A stretch of DNA of 60,000 nt from Adiantum capillus-veneris (Eukaryota; Streptophyta; Polypodiopsida; Polypodiales; Pteridaceae). Shown here piece after piece: positions 35,812-47,085 of the stretch. Where the stretch lies: assembly GCA_014529385.2 (NCBI GenBank), contig CM043969.1, positions 75,934,676 through 75,994,675 on the forward strand, read 5' to 3'. Within the stretch, counting starts at the first letter, position 1. Each line of letters opens with the position of its first letter. A program made the translations under genes and the position numbers. The notes under the pieces are model-generated. The model had not been told where the DNA came from. It was given only the letters and a program-made list of their open reading frames with translations, and searched no databases.

Positions 35812-36777
35812 GTTGATGCTCCTCTATAGCAGACGCGACAGTTGAGTTGGACACTTTATGCCCACAATCGAGGAAGTCAGTCCACGCACGTACACTTGTA
35901 TCCCCCACAGCCCAAGATCCGGAGGTTAACAGGTAAGATTCCACCATATCAGCACCTAATGCTCAAGGGAAAAATGGCGGGGAAGACTGTCATCGCAGAC
36001 CATTCCTCAAAAACCTAAGTGGTGGCGTGCAGTAGATGCAAGAAGGACCTCAAGCCACGCTTACAAAAAATTATAGATTTGTACTGTGACTAAAAAAATG
36101 TGAAGCCAAGTCAGACAGTCCACCTCAACCTATGGTAACTTAAGATAGCATTAATTCCCATAGTCAAAGCCCGGTTTTATCCACTAGAAGCGAGTACATT
36201 ATATTCGGTATGGGATATTTAAAAACCCAGTAGGTATTTTTATCTACTATCCTAGCCTGACTTTAAGTTTTAGCATTCCCTTAGTGTAAAAAAACCTTCT
36301 ACACTGTGAGTATATGATACATTTTGGGAAAACTTTTATTCTAAATGGTTGGTTAAATAAAAAAACCAAATCTCGAGTATCATTTCTAGAGTAAGTGGTT
36401 TTCAACTATTTTGGTTAAGTTAAATGTAAAGCCCGGTCAGACAGACTACATCACCCCAAGGTAAAATTAAATAGCAATAATTCCCATATTCATACCCAGG
36501 TCTATAGACTCATAGCTAGTAAGCTGTATCAGGTCTCGGGTATATATACACAGTAGGTATTTATACCTGCTATCCATGCCCTATGCTAAGCTTTCGCCCT
36601 CACAATAGTGTGAAAAAAAGCACCTTTTACAGTGTGAGAGACAACACAATATTAGACACACTTTCCTATTTCAAAAATGGTTTTATTAAAGATGGTTGGT
36701 CAAATATAAAACCACAAGTATAGAGTATCATTTCCAGAGTTTGGCATTCTTCATCTATTTTGCATCCTTGGTGTATT

Positions 36778-37290
36778 ATGGCCTATAGTCATGACCAGGT
36801 TTTTTTCATAGCAACTGTACATCTCTTTATGTCAAATGAATCTATATGTCAAGCAACATTACTCAGTTATGAACATCATCTATTCCCGCAGTTAGGAACC
36901 TCTGTTTCCCAAACAAAGTGGTGGACATATCAGGACCGAGTGACCCGAGTGACACTTTGGGGTATTGAACATTTCAAGAATAATATCCGATTGGCGATGC
37001 TTACTGAAGCAGTGGGTCTAGGGCCAAAGTATTATTATATCGAGAATTCAATAAAGCCTGGTTTTTCAGATCGGCTATATCTGCTAGCCCAGTTTGTACC
37101 TCCTCAGAAGATTTTCCTATACCGTAGTTATGATCAGCTACGAGGATATTTTAATTGTACTCACCACAATCGGGAGTATGGGGTAGCCTTGGCGACTCGT
37201 ATTGTGCCTTTGGCAGAGAGGCCAAATACTTGCTTCTTTTGTGATAGCTGTTTGTGTGATCATGTGATGGGCGGCATAATAGAGATGTAG
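36778..37290 (+). CDS. opposite-strand repeat ORF (ORF-R1), intact copy
   Basis: An uninterrupted 170-codon frame from an ATG in good plant context (TATTATGGCC), starting MAYSHDQVFFIATVHLFMSN. The middle reads QTKWWTYQDRVTRVTLWG and FKNNIRLAMLTE. The C-terminal Cys-rich end is CFFCDSCLCDHVMGG, a possible metal site. It runs antisense to the RT and ends about 60 bp before the (GT)n tract. Indels relative to the left copy are all in-frame, although the surrounding repeat has out-of-frame indels. This argues that it was translated. Function unknown. Confidence 0.6.
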   Translation: MAYSHDQVFFIATVHLFMSNESICQATLLSYEHHLFPQLGTSVSQTKWWTYQDRVTRVTLWGIEHFKNNIRLAMLTEAVGLGPKYYYIENSIKPGFSDRLYLLAQFVPPQKIFLYRSYDQLRGYFNCTHHNREYGVALATRIVPLAERPNTCFFCDSCLCDHVMGGIIEM

Positions 37291-37344
37291 ATGCAAAGCT
37301 CCTGAAATAATCATCAGTTAAGCTTTTTTTTTGTCCCGTGACAG

Positions 37345-37349
<5 letters not shown>

Positions 37350-37383
<34 letters not shown>
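37350..37383. repeat. (GT)n at the right edge of element 1
   Basis: About 17 GT units ending the right repeat, followed by dispersed repeat family C. Confidence 0.95.
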
Positions 37384-37385
<2 letters not shown>

Positions 37386-37870
37386 CGAAAATGGAAATAT
37401 ACTTGTTTATTGCAGTTGACAGGTAAAAGGCATAAATGGTCAATGGACTATGCAAAAGGATAGCACATTTATGAATATCTTATTATTAAAGTACTCTTTA
37501 TGAGATATGGTCATTGTATGTCCAGGAAAATAGTATGTATTTATTTTGAGGATTCAAGAAATCTGGAATAAATATGTGCAAGAGAAAATTACTCATTCTT
37601 GCACCAATGCATGTGTCATTCTTCTCTCCTCTCCTCTCCTCTCTTCTCTCTCGCCATGCGAATGTAGCACTCCACTTTAGGAGGTGCACTTGCACATGTT
37701 TCTTTTACTCCCATGCTCTGTCTCACTCTCTACCTTTTTTGATTGTGTGTATGTGCGACTTACCAGGTTTAGAAATCTATTGATTTATTCATTATAGTAT
37801 GTAGTTTTGAATATTTTGCATGTCCTTTACGCTCTCGCCTTTTGTAGTGGTATCAAAGTACATGCTACGC
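37384..37870. repeat. dispersed repeat family C, copy 1
   Basis: Shares CAAAAGGATAGCACATTTATGAATAT and the following 300 bases with 44335-44700. That copy lies at the left edge of RT element 2. Non-coding. Confidence 0.8.
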
Positions 37871-39070
37871 TCTAGTAACCATAGATTTTATAATCAACAG
37901 CTAAGTATTTTCTTTTTTCTTTTTTAAATGTTCTCACAGAATCATTAAATTAAGTGAACTTGTAAAAATTTGTGCGGATTACATAAGATCATTAGTGGCA
38001 CTGGGAATTGATTAAAGACTGTTTTATTTTATCATTTTTTTCTCTCACCATTGTAAGAGAATTAGTGTAATCATATTAATTATACATAATAAAAATGTAA
38101 TTTGTGTTATAAGGATAATTATGCCATGATTCTTTTGGATTATAGAGTTGATTAAGCTAACCATGTGGGAATATGGGATGAAAAATATAGGATAGTATGT
38201 AAACGTAATTAAAGAGTATATTACATCAATAGTAACTCCTCCTTGAAGGTTTGGATATGCCTTGTGTTGCAAGTTTAAGAAGAAGATAAAGGAGTCTTAA
38301 GATAATAAAAAGGCGAACCCTGTGGGAGGTAGAAGAAGAGTTATTTCAATTGTAGATACAATCCATAGAGTCAAAGATGTATTTTTTGAGGCTTCAATTC
38401 AAGACCTACAACTCTAGGGGGAAGCAAAATACCTCCATGACCTACGCTAATTACAATCGGATGGCTACTCCCATTTCATTCTCATGCGCGCAGGCCGTGG
38501 CTGCAGTGCAGTAGAGAAGTAGTTTATCGATGTCGTTACTGAGTGCTAAACGGGTAGCATGATGATGGAGATCATGGCATGGAAGATTGTCCTTTCAGCC
38601 CACAAGAGTAGCAGGGAACTAGGCAGGATCCACAATTACAACGTCGTCGTGCATCATCAATCATAGCCGCAATCATCAACTAGGGACAACACTGAGTATG
38701 CCACCATCCATGCTGCCACAACTAACTTTATGGTGCCATTTTTCACCCGCCACAAATACTAATCTTTTTTTGGCAGGCGCATGCTACACCACCTATCCGA
38801 GTGATAACCACCATTGCATGCCACCACCGCACCTCTTTTTTTGACCTCCATCAATTCTTATCTCTCTCAACCCAATGCTACCCCTTTTAATTTAAAAACA
38901 TTGTAAATCTTCTTACAAGCACCATTCACTTCCTCTCTCTCTCTCTTACTGCGGCCGCCAACCAATCACCCCACACATCTCCCCTTTTATTAACCCTTGT
39001 GAGCAACAGAATCCCGGAGCAAACAACCATTGCAATCCCCTTTCTCTCTCTCAGAGATGCCATCCAACTC

Positions 39071-39108
<38 letters not shown>

Positions 39109-39391
39109 TAGTTCTCCATGGTTGCTGTAGTGACTGCTTGATTTGCTAGTCAAGTAGCAATTACAAGGAGGGTCTCTCCAGCAACTTGAGTGGTTTTATG
39201 GCCACCCACAAGAGTGTCTACAAGATTGGGTGTCTCTACACGCCTACTCTCCTTCAATAGCATTGTAGGAGGAAGCAAGAGAAAGCAAGGATTCTCCAAT
39301 TTGTTTCATGTAGGAGGATTTAGCCTCATCTGTGTCTAGCTATGTGGACAACAGCTCTCATGGCAAGACTGGAAGCAAGGGAATTATTTGC
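37871..39391. other. AT-rich DNA with CT tracts, no gene seen
   Basis: Two short CT runs (38933-38946, 39069-39106). No conserved protein or structure until the PGK remnant. Confidence 0.5.
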
Positions 39392-39670
39392 ATGGCCAAG
39401 CGGAGCATTGGTGATCTCAAGTAGAGCAACCTTAAGGGAAAGCACGTCTTTATGAGAGCTGATGATTGATCTCAATGTACCTCTTGATGACAAGTTCAAC
39501 ATAATTGATGATACACAGATTAGTGCCGCCAACAATTGGCCCTCTCTACTGGAAAAGATGGTGAATATGTTCCTTTATTGGCATGCCAAAGGTGTTACAA
39601 ATACTGGTTTCAAGTGAGCCTCAAGTATTCTTGCTCTTGGTCCAAGTCTTCCAAAATGTTTGTCTCGCCT
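39392..39670 (+). pseudogene. phosphoglycerate kinase N-terminal pseudogene
   Basis: The ATG at 39392 opens MAKRSIGDLK, a stop, NLKGKHVFMRAD, then after a frameshift DLNVPLDDKFNIIDDTQISA. This is the start of plant cytosolic phosphoglycerate kinase (typically RVDLNVPLDD...ITDDTRIRAA). Weaker homology continues as EK..VNMF...KGVT and a KYS...PLVP-like stretch to about 39670, with indels and a missing segment after the TRIRAA equivalent. The active gene makes ATP in glycolysis; this copy is dead. It looks intronless over this part, but only the first roughly 80 codons are covered, so retrocopy versus fragment is undecided. Confidence 0.75.
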
Positions 39671-40361
39671 TCCTCCATGCATGGGCCAAAAAATTGCTTG
39701 TCCCTATCGCAGTGCACCATTATTGATATCGCAACCAATCACTCACTCTTTGCATTGACAATAGTTTACACCTGGAACTCTTGCAACTAAGATGCTTGTA
39801 CTATTTCTTGTATTCACAACAACAAGATGCAATAGTTTGAGTTTCTTTGAGCATCAATCTTTGCATGCTCCTATTGAAGCTCTGGACATGGGTAGATAAT
39901 TGCAAAGCGATGCCAAGAGCCTTTTATAGAGGCCTTTGGATTATGCTTCAAAAGCCAACCACAAACATGAACAAAATTTGGAAGATAAATATTGCACATA
40001 CAAACTATTTTTCTTCTTTGTTTTGTCGTTTCTATTTAGGGTCATGATGGGAAACAAGCTATGGTTATAAGAATAACTCTTTAAGTGCTCTGTTTTTCTA
40101 CAAACGTATCATTATTTTTATGGGGAGGATTTTACATCATATCTCTCGTTTTTTGGGTGCGTAGTACTTGAACACTTTGAATAAGTTTCATACAGAGCAA
40201 AAGTGCATAGGTTTCTCTCATCAATTGCATAAGATAACCTTTGAATTGTTGTTTTGATGTTCTTTTAAAACTCTTGAAGTGTACATAGAATGATATCTAA
40301 ATCAAAGTTTGTGAGGAATGTTTGTTTTGGATCAAGTGCTCTAGTTGAAAAACACAAGGCA
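39671..40361. other. unassigned DNA, no gene seen
   Basis: No recognisable motif; possibly further-decayed PGK sequence. Confidence 0.4.
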
Positions 40362-41146
40362 TCATTAGTAGCACCTTCATGTGCAAAATCAAAGTCGTCA
40401 ATATTCATTCTACTCTCTTTATTATTGTCAGCCATGCTAACTAAATTTATATATATGCTACTTTGTGCTTTGGCAACTTTAAAACTTTAGTTGCTACTCT
40501 TCTTAAATTCTAAAAATTAGCTCTCAAGGAGCCAGACCCATGGTTTAGAGACTGTTGATTACAAAGAGTAGTGGAGAGGGTCTAACAATGCTCGATTGAT
40601 TATGGTTCCTGTTGAGCTTTCTACTAGCTCAATAATGGTTAAGCCAAAGCCAAGCCCCGAAAGAATCTAATATTAAGTCTATAATTCCCAACGGTGTACC
40701 TCAAACTTATTTCATTCCAACCGGGATAATAAATCCGTGTCCCACTTACGCTTTTGCAATGAACAACTCCAACTTTTCATGGACAATTTAATGACCACTC
40801 TTCTTAAGCAAGAAAAGAGAAACCAATAGCGCTGATACCAATGCAAAAAAATATGGCTAATAACATGGATTGTAGCGGAATTAAAGTAACAATAGTGAGA
40901 ATTTCCTTAAGAGGTTTCTTAATGAACATAAGGAAAGTGCTTGATTGAAGGTAGCAAAATAAACATTATACCTAGTTAGCTTGGCATGAAAAATACTTGC
41001 AAAAGAGAGAGAGAATTAAAGAAATTGACGACAATTGAGGATTGGATTTACTTGAAGCTAACTCCCCCCCCCCCCCTCCAAAAGGCTCTTGTATTATAGA
41101 TTATCCCTTGAAGAGAGACTTGGTATAATACATGCTTTGGGTTCCT
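40362..41146 (-). repeat. inverted chromovirus gag leader, PBS and LTR piece
   Basis: Minus-strand order: LTR piece 41146-40842 (plus-strand start TGCAAAAAAATATGG, with a C run at 41067-41081), PBS TGGTATCAGCGCTATTGG at 40823-40840, leader, and gag N terminus to 40362. The outer part (about 40365-40475) is an almost perfect inverted copy of 41158-41270, so a rearrangement placed gag leaders head to head. Confidence 0.8.
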
Positions 41147-42050
41147 CAAGTGCTTTGGTTGCCAAAGCACAAAGTAGCATATATATAAATTTAGTTAGCA
41201 TGGCTGACAATAATAAAGAGAGTAGAATGAATATTGACGACTTTGATTTTGCACATGAAGGTGCTACTAATGATGCCATGGGCAACCCCGCTTTACAAGC
41301 CAAAGTTACCCAACAACCTCGCACCCATGGGATTCTCCAAACTCCCCAAGAAGAGAGAGAGCTTAGGAAGCATCTTGTAGAGACTTCCAAAAGAAGAATC
41401 TCTCTAGTGAGAGAAGAGGAAGAATTATAAGAAAGACAAAGAAGTGAATCTCCAAGTTTTTAGGAAGATGTGGCTCCGTGAAGTCGGAAATCAAGACGAT
41501 CACCAATTCCTCCCAAGAGGAAAAAGTTATCGTATGGTCCTTCTCCTCGTCATTCAAAGAAGGAAGAGATGAATCAAAAGAAGAAAAAGGCAAGAAAGAG
41601 ATCACCCTCTTCTCCATCTTTATCGACTTCCTCCTCTTCCGATGAAAGCAGCGATTTTTCTCCTAGAGAGTACAAGAGGAGAGGACATTGCAAATCCTAT
41701 GCTGCTTGGAAAAGGTTCTACAAGATTAAACTGTTCAAAATAGGAAGAAAAGAGCATGTCTTTTCTCACCAATGATGGCACCTTTGGTGCTACGGACAAA
41801 GTTTTGGCCTTCATCCAACAATTTGATGCGGCCTTCGGAGATGAGGGCTTCACGGAGTCCTCTAAGCTACACCATGTGTAGCTATGTATTTCCAAAATTC
41901 TGCTAGACAGTCTACGAGCTAACGACAAAGCCCCAATCCAAGATGTTTTGATTGATGCCATCCCTAGTGAGATACCTCCAAAACGAGAGGATGATGGCCA
42001 TGCAATAGAGCTTCTATCAGGAAGCTCACCGCTTAATAAACCTTCTTAGA
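41147..42050 (+). pseudogene. chromovirus C gag, decayed
   Basis: Plus strand. The N terminus is MADNNKESRMNIDDFDFAHE, followed by a basic Ser-rich tract and SPREYKRRGHCKSYAAWKRF. After a shift it reads MSFLTNDGTFGATDKVLAFI and FDAAFGDEGFTESSKLHHV, the capsid entry region of this chromovirus family. The frame is then lost near 41880. Same family as the gag pieces at 9240-9960 and 15932-16839, in the opposite orientation. Confidence 0.8.
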
Positions 42051-43020
42051 GAGTTCTCCATTCTATTCACCAATATGTTTAGTGCAAAAGAAAGACTGCA
42101 CATACTACATGTGTGTCAACTATAGAGCACTAAATAGGATCACTATATATATAAAAAAAGAATTTCCACAAGTAGAAGATTTATTTGATAAGTTACAAGT
42201 TATGGCCCAACAAATGGTCCAGCTTCATTCAAATTCATGATGGACAAAATCTTCAAGCCACTCAAATTCTCTTGAGGAGTACAAGCGACACCTCTAGGTA
42301 ATCTTTCAACTTGTGAGAATAACCTTTTTATTAATCAAAAGAAAAGTGAATTTTTCCTACAAGAGATTCAATATTTAGGTCACATTATCTCTAAAGATGG
42401 CACCCGTATGGATCTAACAAAGCTAGAGGTAATAAAAGGCTGGCCTAATCCAAGGAATCTAGAGGAGCTACAAATGTTTATATGTATGTGTGCATGCTAT
42501 AGACGCTTCATAGAAAAATTCTTGCTAATAGCACCCATTACATGACTTAATGAAAAAGAACGTTAAGTATTCATGGAATGTAAAAGAGCAAGAAGCTTTT
42601 GAGAAGTTTAAGGAGAAGCTTATCCCTCAACTTGTGCTCACACTACTAGATCTTTGAAAGCCATTTGAGGTCCAATGTGATGCTTTTGGTGATTGCCTTG
42701 GAGCTATTTTGCTTCAAGAAGGGCATTTCATAGCATATGAGAGTCAAAGACTCAACTTAGATAAGTGAGTACTGGGAAATTACGAAAAAAAGCTACTAGA
42801 TGTTCTATATGCCCTAGACAAATGGAAACACTATTCTTGGGGACTCCATTCATCCTACAAACCGATCGCAAAGCCTCAAGAACTTTATGAGACAAACCAA
42901 GGTCTCCGACAAACAAATGAGGTGGGCAAATTTTCTTTTGCAATTTAAATTTCATATTGCTCACATTGTTGGCAAGCACAATCAAGTGGCCAATGCACTT
43001 TGACGAAGGCCAAGGGTAAA
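42051..43020 (+). pseudogene. chromovirus C RT and RNase H remnant
   Basis: Short homologous pieces in shifting frames: FINQKKSEFFLQEIQYLGHI at about 42325-42385, KLEVIKGWPNPRNLEEL at about 42420-42470, then RNase H remains FEVQCDAFGDCLGAI and HIVGKHNQVANAL near 42960-43005. The catalytic xDD region of RT is missing (deletion near 42280). It aligns with 4343-5533. Confidence 0.8.
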
Positions 43021-44050
43021 TGTGGTGTCAATAGCAACTCACAATGATCTATCTTTTATGATAGATGAGTATGTAGTTACAGCCTTTGCATTAGGGAAGA
43101 AAGAGGGACCATTCACCTTGGAGGGTCGTTATATTCTAAATGACAATAGGCTATGTGTTTCTCACCCATACAATAACAAGGTCATGTATGAATCCCATGC
43201 TTCTCCTTATGCGGGGAAAGAGGGATTCCATAATCTACTCTTTGAGAAGTAGAAATGTATTTCTGTTGGCCTACCATGAAAAGTAAACATACAAGAGTAT
43301 GTTTCAAAATGTGTGGTATGCCAAAAGTTGAAATTTGACCAAGGGAAGCAACTTGGATTGTTGCTATCGACATGCTTTGCAAGAAAACACACTCTATGCA
43401 TGTCAAAAAGACTATTAAGACACATCAAATGGCAACCCTCTTCAAATCTCAAATTTTCAAGTATCATGGCTTGCCAACATCCATAGTGTTGGATAGAGAT
43501 CCTAGAATGACCAGTAATTTTTGCAAGGGTCTCCTTGAGAATCTAGGAATTAAATTAAATTTCTCTTTTGACCTATCATCCACCAACGGATGAAAAAAGT
43601 GAAATAACTAATCTAACTATTGATCTACTAAAAGCTTATGTCATGGAAGTAGATCAACGTTCTCAATGAGAGAAGTACCCACTTCTTATAGAGTATGCGT
43701 AGTACAATGACATTGTACATAGTTCTATGGGTAAAACACCTTTTGAGGTTAAAGAGGGAAGTTCCAAAAGTCCCTTACTATTTAAAGTACATGGGAAGAT
43801 CTTTGATGCTAATGAATATAGCGGAGACTTACAAGAATCTTTTCCAAAGATTAAAGAGCAAAGGAAAACGCAAAAGGGATGTTGCTAATAAGCACAAAAG
43901 AGCCTTATCCTTTAAGGAAAATGATTGGGTCTTGCTAAAGTTTCTCAAGGCTCGTCTACGGCATACTACAGGCAAGAAACCTATGGGTCTCAAGGAACAC
44001 AAAGCATGTATTATACCAAGTCTCTCTTCAAGGGAGAATCTATAGTACAA
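43021..44050 (+). pseudogene. chromovirus C integrase remnant
   Basis: The spacer matches the one near 4343-4560. In pieces follow the zinc-binding region (LLAYHEK...FQNVWYAKS), then TIKTHQMATLFKSQIFKYHG and SIVLDRDPRMTSNFCKGL (43390-43540), then KHKRALSFKENDWVLLKF near 43890-43945. The chromodomain end is absent: homology runs directly into an LTR piece at about 43985. Confidence 0.82.
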
Positions 44051-44287
44051 GAGCCTTTTGAAGGGGGGACCGGCTCCAAGTAAATGCGGTCCTCAAATAT
44101 TGTCAATTTCTCTAATTCTCTCTCTCTCTTGCAAGGATTTTTCATGCCAAGCTAACTAGGTATAATGTTCATTTTTCTACCTTCAATCAAGTACTCTCCT
44201 TATGTTCATTAACAAACCTCTTAAGGAATGCTCACAATTGTTACTTTAATTCCGCTACTTTAATTCCGCCATATTCCATTACAAGTA
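43985..44287 (+). repeat. chromovirus LTR fragment
   Basis: Reverse complement of 40842-41146, ending at CGCCATATTCCATTACA, the LTR 3' end of this family. With the inverted piece at 40842-41146 it frames the decayed element. Confidence 0.8.
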
Positions 44288-44334
44288 TGATTTGCACAAC
44301 TGAGGACAATTTCTTTTCTAACAGTGAGGCATGT

Positions 44335-44704
44335 AATGGTAATGGAATTTTTTTAAAATGAAACTGATAGGTGGCAAAGGTATAAGCAGTCAATGAACTA
44401 TGCAAAAGGATAGCACATTTATGAATATTTTATCATTAAAGTGCTCTTTATGAGCTATGGCCATTGTACGTCCATCACCGTGCCTATGTAGCACTCCACT
44501 CTCGGAGGTGCACATTCACGTGTTTCTTTCACTCTAATGCTTTGTCTCACTCTCTACCTCTCTTAGATGGTGTATGATGCTTGATTGTTGTGAGTATGTG
44601 TGACTTGCCATTAGTATGCAAATCTGTTGATTTATCCATTGTACTATGTAGTTTTGGATATTTTGCAAGTCCTCTGTGCTCTTGCATGTTGCAGTGTGTG
44701 TGTC
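44335..44704. repeat. dispersed repeat family C, copy 2
   Basis: Homologous to 37384-37870. It ends in a short GTGTGTGTC at the start of RT element 2. Confidence 0.8.
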
Positions 44705-45164
44705 TAGCTGTATTAAATCTTACTTAATAAGACATAATTGAACTTTTACATTCAAAAGACAACTGGCCAAGGATCAATGAACTGATTTGTACAAAAATAA
44801 CTCAGTATCAGAATTATCTAAGTACAATGATTGTAAGAAAGAGATCCTGTTTCAATGTGGTTGATAGTAAAAAAACTTCCCCGTTCTTCAATGGATATTT
44901 CATAACAGTAATGTTGCTTCCCAAAGAAAAGAAACCCTCCAAGATAAGATAGAGTCCTTACCTGCATCCATCCAAACAAGACAACAATTCAGTTAGCCTT
45001 GGATGTGTTTTACAGGTATCAATGGACTATATCAGTTGTTATCCATGTCCATCTTATAGAATTTAATTACTTTAGACAAGCTAGGTTATTAGATTTTGTT
45101 AAAGAATAGTGAGGTTTACTTGTTAGCCATAGCTTGGTAGCTATGCTTGAGCCCATAGTAGCAG

Positions 45165-45600
45165 CCATATACTTACTAATCAATAGAGTATCGTAAACCT
45201 CCATTTATACCAAGTGAGACCGCATTTCTTGAGCCATATCTCGGTATTTATGCCAAGTTTGAGAGTACCAACCATATACTTACCTTCAACTTCCCAAGAT
45301 TTCTCCATAGCTCGGTAGCTATGCTTAAATTAACAGTAGCAACCATTCACTTACCAATCAAAAGCGAGTATCAATGAAAAACCTATTCAAGTGGAGCTTT
45401 ATGTCATGAGTCAAAGGCCAATTTTTTACGCCAATGTTGAGAGTAATCCCCATATATACTTACCTTTCAAAAACTTCTAGTTTCTCATTAAGCCCTTAGT
45501 ATTAAGCCCTTAGCCACCAAATACTTACCAATCAAGTGGAATTTTATGTCATGAGCCAAAGGCCAGCTTTTTTGCTGAGAGTATATACTTACCTTAAAAA
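45165..45600 (-). repeat. degenerate tandem repeat carrying splice-donor motifs
   Basis: On the minus strand, G/GTAAGTATATGG-like donors recur near 45590, 45526, 45461, 45351, 45281 and 45169, at spacings alternating around 65-70 and 110. A dimeric unit of about 178 bp contains AGCTACCRAGCTATGG or ATACCGAGATATGGC. The right repeat has the same array at 51600-52045. Another such motif lies near 45776. Confidence 0.7.
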
Positions 45601-46279
45601 ACTTCAAGTTTTAAGTATTCAAAACAGTTCGGCAGATTTCAGCCCTGTTTTTCTCCAAGATACCTCCATTTTCCTGGGTGCTAGATAGCCTTAACACCTT
45701 TTCCCCATATGAAATCGAGATAACTTGCAACGGCTTAAGAGGGCCCCCCAAAAAAACAAAAATTGCCATATACTTACCATCAGAAGAGCGAGCAAAGAGA
45801 GGCAAAAAAACCCCCATCATACAGAGCTTTAGGGATCGGACTGTACAAAAAGTCCATTTTTTATGTAAGTCCCCATAGTAAACGAATGTACTAGGCGCAT
45901 CAGTCAAGACTACGAATAAAACAACCCCCCAAAAAAACCAGTAAAATGCCGACAGTCTGCAGACAGTTCAACGCTGTCAAAAACCATTTGAGAGCTAAGG
46001 TAAGTAGTAGCACCCATATGCCATGCTACTACAACATATATCTAGGAACCATAGTATGCGATTATCAAAAAAATCCATTAAGCAGAACACTCTAAAAAAG
46101 AACCAGTGTAATGCCTAACATAGTCTGTCGTCAGTTCAGCGATTGCCAAAGCATTTGAGAGCTTATGTAGTCATTAGCAACCATATGCCATGCTAAAAAA
46201 TCTTAAGAACCACAGTGGTTGATTGTCAAAAACAACTCGTCAAGAAGAAAAAACATCCTTCCCTACTGCATTTAGCAAG

Positions 46280-46651
46280 ATGGAAAAGGAACAAGCACAT
46301 AGTGCTATACAAGGAGCACCTAGTGCTATCCAAGGCGGGGGTACAATACCCTTAAGTATAACCATATCAGGCTTTGTAAACGATTATCAACAGAAAAAAA
46401 TATACCATATGTACACAGTCGACAGCAAATCCCCCAAACCTTCACCTAAGTCTTCATTAGGTGTCCATTTAGTTAGAGAATGCTTTGCTACCCTATCTAA
46501 GGGTTTACGACAGTTTATGCAAAAGAAACCAAAACCCACAGTGCGGAAGGAACTTGTTTATGGTATTTCTTTTTATTGCCTGGCTCAAGAGGATCCATTT
46601 AATCCCAAAAAAAACAATCGGTCTCTGATAGTAAGTCATAACGACGGTTAA
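46280..46651 (+). CDS. opposite-strand repeat ORF (ORF-R2), left copy
   Basis: The ATG at 46280 (AGCAAGATGGAA) opens a 123-codon frame: MEKEQAHSAIQGAPSAIQGG, with a short internal HSAIQGAP/SAIQGG duplication. It continues as PLSITISGFVNDYQQKKIYH, KPSPKSSLGVHLVRECFATL, a basic stretch QKKPKPTVRKELVYG and PFNPKKNNRSLIVSHN. A GTAAGT donor overlaps its last codons (SLIVSH), so the plus strand may also be spliced. The frame is intact in both repeats. It is antisense to the RT and unrelated in sequence to ORF-R1 of element 1. Function unknown. Confidence 0.5.
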   Translation: MEKEQAHSAIQGAPSAIQGGGTIPLSITISGFVNDYQQKKIYHMYTVDSKSPKPSPKSSLGVHLVRECFATLSKGLRQFMQKKPKPTVRKELVYGISFYCLAQEDPFNPKKNNRSLIVSHNDG

Positions 46652-46803
46652 AAAGAAAATTAAGGTAAACCATAGTACCTGCGGAGTTTGAGTTGCAAGT
46701 TCCATTGCCTTAGGAGGTTCAAGTAATAATGACACAGAGCGGGATTAACCAAAAAACATTGAATCTCAAGCTAAGTGAGGGCTAAGGAGTGCCCTCACCT
46801 TAG

Positions 46804-46811
46804 AATTTATA
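46804..46811 (-). promoter_or_regulatory. TATA-like motif with donor (left repeat, element 2)
   Basis: Minus strand CCTATAAATTCTAAG/GTGAGGGC. Equivalent to the motif in element 1. A GC-rich block lies immediately upstream on the minus strand. Confidence 0.45.
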
Positions 46812-47058
46812 GGTTGGTTTGCACGCTTCCTGAGTGTCTGAAGTGAAAGAGCAGAGCCGCCCCTTGCTGTGAGAGCCCCTCAAGCGTCAGAAGCCATTAC
46901 TGCCTGGGGAGAGAGCGCCATTACACGGTCCGAGGGTGGAAGGAGCCGCCTTCCCATTGTAATGATAGTTTGAGGATTTTTTAAGAGTCCTTTATTATTT
47001 TGTCCCATACCCAAGTCGGTGGCACGGTGTAGTAATGAAGGCCCTATTTTGTCAATAG

Positions 47059-47085
47059 GGGGGGGGGGGGGGGGGGGGGGGGGGG
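47059..47085. repeat. poly-G tract
   Basis: About 27 G in the left repeat of element 2. The right repeat has an interrupted version at 53510-53538. Confidence 0.95.

Larger units (their letters stand above)
33302..37349 (-). repeat. right terminal direct repeat of RT element 1
   Basis: Copy of 25006-29079, placed upstream of ORF0-ORF1-RT on the minus strand, so it would supply promoter and leader. It carries the donor at 33558-33559, a donor near 35565, the TATA-like motif at 35802-35811 and the intact opposite-strand ORF at 36778-37290. Confidence 0.93.

Noticed and set aside
45611-45907. Minus-strand frame of 98-133 codons in the element 2 repeats (also 52063-52464)
   Set aside because: The left copy is frameshifted by a one-base A-run difference and the frame runs straight across a consensus splice donor. 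It might be an exon of the leader but is not supported as a gene.
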